DNA of 64,000 nucleotides from Chrysaora quinquecirrha (Eukaryota > Cnidaria > Scyphozoa > Semaeostomeae > Pelagiidae), in the NCBI GenBank assembly GCA_014526335.1, contig JACTAT010000016.1:662770-726769 (forward strand), in the 5' to 3' direction. Below, piece after piece: positions 56,894-64,000 of this stretch; position 1 is the stretch's first letter, and the number at the start of each line of letters is the position of its first letter. Under the pieces are notes generated by a model. The model had not been told where the DNA came from, did not search any database, and worked only from the letters and a program-made list of their open reading frames with translations. Position numbers and translations under genes: made by a program.

Positions 56894-59800
56894 ATGGATG
56901 GACAGACCCGTCTTAAAATCGACAGCTACGGTGCTTCTAGTGTCGATGCCTATCTTGAATATAAAAGGCAGGCAAATTTTACTCGTTTAAAACCACTTTA
57001 TCATATGTTTATGATACCCCAACCGGGGTGTCTTCGGACGAAAATATTGTTTCTGCTTTTTGCTTTGTGGTGGTGCTTGAGAAGATTAAGAAATTGTGAA
57101 TTAAGTTTTTTGAAGTTTTCGAGGGTGAAACTCTTGCTTTGACTGGAAATTTATTAACTCAGTCCAGAAGCTCTCAAAGAACCGGCTCGCAAATTTATCG
57201 CAATGGGCCTAAATGGAGCACAATACGTCTGTCCGAAGTCACCCCAGAGTAGGCGGGGTGACTTCGGACGATTTTGTCTTTATTTACCGCGAGGGAGGTA
57301 AGATCGAAGCAATAACAGACACCACTTTTCAAATTTACTTTGGACCTTTGTTACTTTTATCAGAGTTAAAAGAATTACATGATTACTTTTTGTAATATTC
57401 ATAGAAATATACCAAAAAGTGTCCGAAGTCACCCCGGTTGACGGTATAAATTCCAGTATGAGTCACTAAAGTCTCATCGTAGAGAGATCGGTGACACTTC
57501 GGTGACCGTCTGCGATCGTCACCAATCCCTTCTTCCATCTTCCATCTATGATTTTATTTCAGTTTTTCCAAGATTGGTGACTGTCTGGTGCAATCATATT
57601 ACGATTCATCCTTCATGATGCAGATCTTAAAACCAGAACAATGGCAGCTGTCAATCAATTCGATAATCAGACTCATATAATTGCATTTAAATAACATAGT
57701 CTGTGATGATCACTGATCGTCTGCGATCCATGTTTCCATAAAGTTTTTCCTTGATTGAGGCAGTTGTAATGTTCGGTAATGTTGAACTCATTTCAACCTC
57801 CCCCGATGCTTACGACTAACGATCCCTGGGTGTCGTAATGATCATGAGAGCATGTTTCCATTGAATTGGGAAAGCAACGCAGACGATCGCAGATGGTCGC
57901 CGGTCCTCTTATAATCCCTTAACGATTTTACTGAAACCAGGCTTAACAGCCTTATGTTAATGAACAGAGGGGCGGCAGCTCCAAGTCTTATTTGGGATGG
58001 AAACATGCTGCTAAACGACATCTGTACCATCTCATCTGATCTGCCTATGCCTGTCTCTCCAATGACACAAACTCAGACCATTTTTGTCTATTTGATATTA
58101 TTTTCGAGATCTCGTTTTCTTTTCCTCAAATCTAACAGAAATCTTTCATATTTTAGAATAGTAGGAGATGACGATGGAGGGGTGCTGTTCACCCCAGAAC
58201 AATATGAAGCCTATAAAAAGAAAATAATACCACAGAGAATGAAAAATCGATTATTTACAAGTTGGGTTTCACCAAATGGCATTGAATGCAAGATGGTTGG
58301 TCCTGAAACTCCATGTTTTTGCAAACACAGGTGAGCTAAAAAGACATATACAAATTATTTTGATCTACAAAATATTTCAAAATTGTGAGAAACAGAAGAA
58401 ACATCTCCTGACCTACTTGAAACCTTTTTCGTCTGACACTCCTCAGAGTATAAATGTGAAAAACAGACCAAAACAATTGACTAAGGCAGAATTTATAAAC
58501 GCAGATCAAAATGCACCAATTACAAAGTGAGACCTAACTTGAATAGTGTTTTAAATACCAATCAACTTGTGGGATAAGGAACCAGTTCTGTGTAGACAGA
58601 AAGTGTTTGTTTTCTCACTTGGTCCCTTCAATGAATTCTATTGATCTTCCCACTGTATGTCAGCCTGTTTCTGATGCTAATGCTCTGAGGAGCACCAGAC
58701 AAAAAAGCAATGAAGCATTTTCAAAGTTACTGATTTTGTTCGTAATGACTATGTTTTCTGATTATGAAGGTACCGTCAGCATAAGACAGACATGGAAGCA
58801 ATTCCAGAAAGCAGACCAATTCTAGTCCCTTGTGGTATCAAAGGTTGTGGATGCCGCTCGTATAATTACATACCAAAGAATGGATCTCAGCCCCTCAGGT
58901 GTAGCAGATGCAAGCATGTAGCTGACGATCATGGTGCAAGAGTTCCTAACAAATGCAAGAAAGATTGTGGCTGTAATGGATTCTATAGCTCTTATAGATG
59001 TGGGTGCGGAGAGCAGTCAAATGCTCACAGGGTATGACTGTGACTGACATATTTTTGTTTCATCATAATCCGATGACTCAAACTTTCATTAAGAGAGCCC
59101 CAATAAACAGAACATTCATTTACTCAAAATATTTTCATTGGTATCCCTTTGGAGGTTCAAGTTATAGGAGGTATACTGTACATTGCATTGCATTTGCATG
59201 AGTTTGCTTGTTAGAAAAACCAATCAGTTGGTAATGCCAAGTGTACAAAACTGATTCTTTGTCTCGGGTCTCAAGTTATATTATGTTCGAGATCTGCAAG
59301 ACTTATATAGAATAAGTCATGTAGATGAACGTCTCTTAGGTGCCTAATTGCCATCCCCCTGCTAATTAATTTTTTGAAAAATTTCCAACCCCTCACTCTT
59401 ATTAGGACCCCCACTTATTAAGTTTGCATTAATATTGATGTTGATATTGTTACTAAATTTACTTTCACGTTCTTCGTGTGAAATTTCACTTGTACACTCA
59501 ATTTGTTGGTTAGAACTAAGGATTTCCTTAGCCTGTAAGCACAATAGGGACCCTCGCTTTGCATTTCAGCAGTTCCCATACAATATTTGCCAAACAAAGT
59601 CAACCCCCCGTTTATTCCAACTTCCTCGCCTATTAGATTTAGACAATAGTTCCCACCCTCCCGCCTATTCTGACCCCCCAGCAATTAGGTACCTAAGAGT
59701 AAGCTGTCTAATAGGTATAATTAAAGTTAATCTTGCAGTTAATATTAAAAAGGATGTAAGTCTACATGGCCCCAAAAAGCATAGATTTTCTTTCATGGAT

Positions 59801-62036
59801 CGCTAGTAGATAAGTTCTTCTAAGACAGCTATGATGAAATTTGTAGCCAATGATACTGACAGTAAAGCACATGATGTAAAATCTTCTTATTTTGCAGTGG
59901 CTTAATGTGCGATGTTAACTGTTAAAGCAAAAACTTAAGGCTTGCAATGATTTTAGCGAAAAGGGGCCATGAGATATCGTCGAATCACAGAAAAGCAAAA
60001 AGTTCTGGAATAAAATCTCCCAGGGGCCACAGCTACATCCGTTCATATTCGAAGAAGGAAGCTAAATCAAATTTAACGATATTAGCTGTCTTAGAGAAAG
60101 TAAAGCCTGTGCCCTGATCCCCACTAGGAGAAATCCTTCGCGCAAAGATGATTGGCAACAAAAAAAGCCACTCGCTCTCTACTTTGCGTCATTCGCCGCA
60201 ACAAAAATTCGAAGCGAAAATTTACAGCTACGCCTAGACGGAGATCCGGCTTTAATGTGTCTTAACATATGACAGAATAACACTGTTTATTCGGACCCCT
60301 GTAGTTAATTTTTCTAAACATTTATTTTCATATTTACATTAGATGATAATTGAAACCAAAGAAGAGAGAGCTGCAAGAGGTCTTCCAATAGGAAATGCAG
60401 TGCCTTATCAAGCAATGGGTGGATTGACGGGATTCAGTTCCTTAGCAGATGGCTACATGAGGCTAGACGACAGTGGAATAGGAGCACCATCAAGAGAATT
60501 CTTGGAAAAACCAATAGGTTTTAGGTTTTATACTTTAGATCCGATCCCATTTACACAAGAGAAAAAATACGAATCTAACAGATCCGAACCTTCCGGGTAT
60601 GCAAAAACAGATCTGGAATGGATCAAAATTGATCCGCTTTTCTAGCGTACCCAAAAAGATAGAATCCCGTTCCCGAAAAAGGAGCGGATCGACATGGGCG
60701 CTGGAAGCACGGGGGCAGCGGGGGCAATCTTGCTCCCTTGCCCTCATACAAACTGTGATATCGATTTTTCTGCTGTTTCGTCCTGAATTTGTTGCTTCTG
60801 CTGCATGGTGCTCCGATGGTTTGCTTCCGGTGACTCTGCGGATCTATGCGTATCCATGTAAACGAAAAGCCTATCGAGACGGTTTCGGGAACCGGCCCAT
60901 TCGGATCCGTTGATCCGTTCCGGTATAAACCAGGTCATATTTACGCCCATGGTAACTATGTTTTGTCTTTCTTGGCGTAAAATACAGTGTTACTTAGATT
61001 TAAACGCCCGGAGGTCTTATTTAATCTTTTAAATTTTACAGGGCGTGTATTTGAGGGAGTGTTTAAGAGAGGGACGCGTTTATTTTAGAATCGACTCAAG
61101 CTCTTGCCTCCTTGCCTAGTTATTTTCCTATCTCTGTTTCTCTCGTTTCTATCAAGGTGCCGACGACCATCCATTCCTTCGCGTGCATCAAGGAATCGAG
61201 AAGATGTCGATCAATGGGAATCCCAGTGGTCCACTTGTAAGAAAAAAGACGACTGAAGAACAAGATATGGCATTCTTTGAAAAAAGATATCAAGAAAGGG
61301 TAAGACCAACATAATGCGTGGTATAAGTTCTAGAGGTTAAACCGAATTTATTGTACACCGTGCTACTATGTTGTGTTGAAAGTTTAGAGGAAGCACCTTA
61401 ATCACTCGAAAAATGGTCTTGTGGCAATGAAAGAGAAGTTTCGATTGGGAGGAAAACATTGAGAAGCAGCATTTTGTCCTGAAAGTTCACGGAAAATAGT
61501 TTTTTCCCCAAAATTACGACCAAGTTTTAGTCCATAATTTAACTTGAAAGCATCGACATGATTCGTCTATGATTCGTCTCTCACTTCTCAGGTTACTTAC
61601 CCACTTTGTATTCTGATTATTGTCAGACAATAATTGTCTTGTTCCCAAACTGCCTCAAAACTACCCATAATGTATCAAAGAAAGGGTGTTTTTTTGTCAA
61701 TGACGTGCACTTTTTGGTAGAAAACTGGCACTGTTCATTGCATTTCGAAGGGCCATGTTCCCCTATGCCCTAGCCTGCGTGCAGCCTCAATAAGTTCTCA
61801 GCCAAACTGTAGCTTGGCTGAGAACTGATTGAGGCTGCACGCAGGCTACTATGCCCTTCCTGATGCTCGACGCCAATGTTATTGGGATAAGTTAGAAATT
61901 ATGATCTTTTATTTTTCAGCAAAAGCTTGAGAAAGAAAAGAGAAGAGAGCGAGCACAGATGATGCAAGCTGCAAGAAAAAGTCAAATGGAGAAAGACAGA
62001 GCAAAAGCTAAAGCAACATCACAAGGAAAAAAATAA
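56894..62036 (+). CDS. FAM221A: FAM221A family protein, complete 6-exon gene
   Basis: FAM221 proteins are conserved, cysteine-rich and of unknown function. Exons: 56894-56967, 58157-58330, 58770-59031, 60343-60517, 61157-61299, 61920-62036. They sum to 945 nt, 314 residues plus stop (human FAM221A is about 300), with consistent phases. Landmarks: VDAYLEYKR|IVGDDDGG across the first junction, FTPEQYEAYK, GPETPCFCKHRY, GCGCRSYNYIPKNGSQPLRC, CSRCKHVADDH, CGCNGFYSSYRCGCGEQSNA (Cys/His cluster, about residues 101-168), then YQAMGGLTGFSSLADGYMR, LDDSGIGAPSREFLE, EEQDMAFFEKRYQERQ and a Lys/Arg-rich tail. The regular Cys and His pattern suggests metal binding, by inference only. The first ATG of exon 1 is used. 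Intron 1 seems to start with GC in place of GT, with a normal AG acceptor. Introns hold several foldback elements. The family call is secure. Confidence 0.93.
57023..57437. mobile_element. Foldback element with CCGGGGTG..CTTCGGAC termini and central hairpin
   Basis: CCGGGGTGTCTTCGGACG at the left pairs with GTCCGAAGTCACCCCGG at the right. In the middle (about 57228-57270) GTCCGAAGTCACCCC and GGGGTGACTTCGGAC form a perfect 15-bp stem with a 9-base loop. So the terminal motif occurs four times. It starts 55 bp after FAM221A exon 1. Confidence 0.8.
59337..59699. mobile_element. Foldback element with CTCTTAGGTGCCTAATTGC termini
   Basis: CTCTTAGGTGCCTAATTGC at the left and GCAATTAGGTACCTAAGAG at the right are 19-bp inverted repeats with one mismatch. 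The interior carries CCCCCGTTTATTCC, recalling 12379-12767. It is intronic to FAM221A. Confidence 0.8.
60693..60838. mobile_element. hAT-like MITE nested in another inverted repeat
   Basis: The left CATGGGCGCTGGAAGCA and right TTGCTTCCGGTGACTCTG are similar to the ends of 17957-18101. Flanks are CGGATCGA and CGGATCTA (7 of 8). It sits inside a larger foldback (about 60520-60930) whose arms carry TTTATAC and GATCCG motifs. It is intronic to FAM221A, just after exon 60343-60517. Confidence 0.65.
61771..61848. mobile_element. 78-bp near-perfect hairpin element (TAGCCTGCGTGCAG) with exact 8-bp TSD
   Basis: TAGCCTGCGTGCAGCCTCAA opens and the inverse, ending GCAGGCTA, closes it. The stem is about 34 bp with a loop near AACTGTAGCT. 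Both flanks are CTATGCCC. It ends about 70 bp before the acceptor of the last FAM221A exon. Confidence 0.9.
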
Positions 62037-62221
62037 AAAAGTAACTATATTTTGTGCAGTTCTTGATATAATATTCATAACGTTATTCTTTGTGATGTGC
62101 ACGTTTTTAGGTAGTAGGAAGCAGCTTTGCCCAGGTTGAAAACTGCTGCAGCCAAAAGCAATCAGCACCATAACCATAGGGTAAGGACACAGGAACTTTT
62201 TAAAAAGCGTTAAAGCTTACA

Positions 62222-62366
62222 AATGAAGATGGAATTGTGTTTTTAGCGCCAGTCGCTATGATCTCAGTAGTAGGTTAACTAGTAGCTTGGGCTCGAACCC
62301 CGACCTCGCTGAGCTTCTGACACCATGAGCCAGCTGGATTAGACCACGCGACTCCACAGCACCTTC
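62222..62366 (-). repeat. tRNA-Leu/Ser-like SINE, copy 3, in the FAM221A 3' flank
   Basis: On the minus strand it reads GTGCTGTGGAGTCGCGTGGT then GGGTTCGAGCCC, a good B box, then the body shared with 805-978 and 50396-50581. It lies about 185 bp past the FAM221A stop, so it may be part of the 3' untranslated region. Confidence 0.75.
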
Positions 62367-62545
62367 AAACACATATACTACGTAGTGTAGTCCTGCGACC
62401 AACCATAAATTGATGCGAACTCGCTTTTTATCAGTAATGAATAACTCTCAGCTATTCGATAATTTCAGTACTCAAGCATTCGTACAGCTTTCTTGAGGGA
62501 AATTGAACCGTTTTAAATGTAAGCTATTGTATTCTCTTACTATCT

Positions 62546-62551
62546 AATAAA
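62546..62551 (+). terminator. Possible FAM221A polyadenylation signal AATAAA
   Basis: The first clear AATAAA on the plus strand seen downstream of the FAM221A stop, about 510 bases away. If used, the 3' untranslated region would include the SINE at 62222-62366. Confidence 0.3.
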
Positions 62552-64000
62552 ACCTGCTAATTTTTGTAAGAAAACAAATACAAAAATACAACCTGTCTAT
62601 TTTCACCAGTAGCACGATGAAATATTTCAAAAAATAAACTTTTGGAAATCAACCGTAAGTGTTTCTTAGTTTTGAAAAATCCAGTACCAAACTTTCTTAT
62701 GTTTTTAAGTAGACGAGTACTACTTCTATATAAACCACCATAATGTATAAAAAGGTTTGGTGCACAATTGTCCCGCAGAGATTTATGTACGTGTCGTTCA
62801 GATCCCAAGAACCCAAATCCATAATTAGTCCACCAATTTTCTCAGCCTGGACCACGCAACGATCCAGTCAACGATTGTACCAAATCTGTGTTCTCTATCC
62901 AACTCCATAGTTGTCCTAAATCCTTGTTCTGCACACGACTGGTCTACACAGTAAAACAAATCGACCCTAAACCAACTTTTTCACCAAATAGACAATAACT
63001 TGACCCTATTCTTTCCCTAAACTGTCCTTGAAATTTAGGGACAAACTGTGTTCTTACTAATTTAAGGTCAGCTTTTTCACTACATCCCTAAATCGTCCCT
63101 AAAGTCAAATAAGGTCGTCCCTAATTTGTCCCCAAATTTTGCCAAAATTTCTATGTCCCTAAATGTGCATTCCTTCAGAGTAAATGAGATCGTCCATAAA
63201 TTTAAGTCAAAGTGTTACTAAATCGGAATTGGTCCTATATTGTCACTAAAATGACCCGAAAGTTTCGGATTCTGACGTTTTCTTACGTAAATTCGTCCCT
63301 AATTTGTCCCGAATATTCAATTTTTTTACAAATTCTAAAGCAAACAAGCGCGTAAAATCAATGTTGTAACCGTCAACATTAGCCTTAATATTTCCATAGG
63401 ACCACACGTTTCGATTTAAGAACCAACCAATATAATGTTCCGGCTACGCAGTTTAGAAGTTTACGCCATGCCCATTTTATTATCAAGTCCTTGTAAAGGA
63501 TTGAAGCTCAGAACATTTTTAAAGTAATCTTATTGAATCTAATTTATAATTAGTTATAAATCAAAGATTTTTAATGTAAACCATCTGCATTCAAAGTCCA
63601 TCAATGTATTTGGTTGTTTTTATAAGTTGCTCGAGCTCTCATACAACAAGTAAAAACATTTCAAAACCATTCTCAGCTAAGTAGCTACTGTACATTAACC
63701 TAAATTTAATACACCTTTTCAACTTAGAGCCTCGTTTTCAAAATTTACGAAAATTTGTTCGTACATAAATTTTGACCCCAGACTAAGATTGAGCGCTTCA
63801 ACTTTAGTGCTAAGGCAAGTTTTCTTGCTTCTAGCAGTTACAATGACGATTTTATAGCGACGAAAAGTTGAAAATTTATGAAGGATTTGACCGTGAAAAA
63901 TCGCTGGGGGTGAAATTTTACTAGCCTGCGTGCAGACTTTACTGTCCATTGCGAAGGACAGTAAAGTCTGCACGCAGGCTAAAATTTTACACCCTCAGTC
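62552..64000. other. Downstream intergenic region
   Basis: AT-rich sequence with no supported exon. 62920-63320 repeats phrases such as GTCCCTAAATTTGTCC in both orientations and may be a degraded foldback element. A perfect hairpin element at 63922-63981 is listed separately. Confidence 0.55.
63922..63981. mobile_element. 60-bp perfect hairpin element (TAGCCTGCGTGCAG) with 9-bp TSD
   Basis: TAGCCTGCGTGCAGACTTTA then CTGTCC is followed by an 8-base loop ATTGCGAA and its exact reverse complement, a 26-bp stem. Both flanks read AAATTTTAC. It shares termini with 61771-61848 and 46567-46643. Confidence 0.92.

Overview
The window is nuclear DNA from an intron-rich, AT-rich animal genome. Gene structures, the crowd of small foldback transposons and the protein sequences suggest a cnidarian, most likely an anthozoan such as a stony coral. 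That assignment is inference from overall character, since no species-diagnostic sequence was seen. Nothing bacterial, viral or CRISPR-like was found.

Layout, left to right. 1-8134: repeat-rich upstream region. 8135-9045 (+): 5' coding exon of a homeodomain-interacting protein kinase (HIPK). 9687-10186: a gap of exactly 500 N. 10690-19033 (-): a PLP-dependent acidic amino acid decarboxylase (GAD/CSAD/GADL1 family) in 12 recognisable exons, its C-terminal exons missing towards the gap. 23446-40200 (-): a complete 15-exon, 542-residue receptor tyrosine kinase with one Ig-like domain. One of its introns is about 96 percent pentanucleotide satellite. 43192-51172 (-): a complete 11-exon sorcin gene of 204 residues. 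52364-53371 (-): an unrecognised Gln/His-rich open reading frame behind paired CACGTG boxes. 56894-62036 (+): a complete 6-exon FAM221A gene of 314 residues whose first intron appears to begin with GC.

The genes do not form an operon or an obvious pathway; this looks like an ordinary animal gene neighbourhood. HIPK and the decarboxylase converge on the assembly gap and both lose their 3' ends there. The Gln/His-rich gene and FAM221A are head to head about 3.5 kb apart.

Much of the remaining DNA is non-coding mobile sequence. Several foldback families can be defined from terminal inverted repeats, and eight copies carry visible 6-9 bp target-site duplications. There are also two tRNA-derived SINE-like families and several tandem arrays, two of them inside foldback elements. 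No transposase or reverse transcriptase was recognised, so all the elements appear non-autonomous. Exon borders were placed by eye from GT/AG sites, reading phase and family similarity. Total coding lengths divide by three for the receptor kinase, sorcin and FAM221A.
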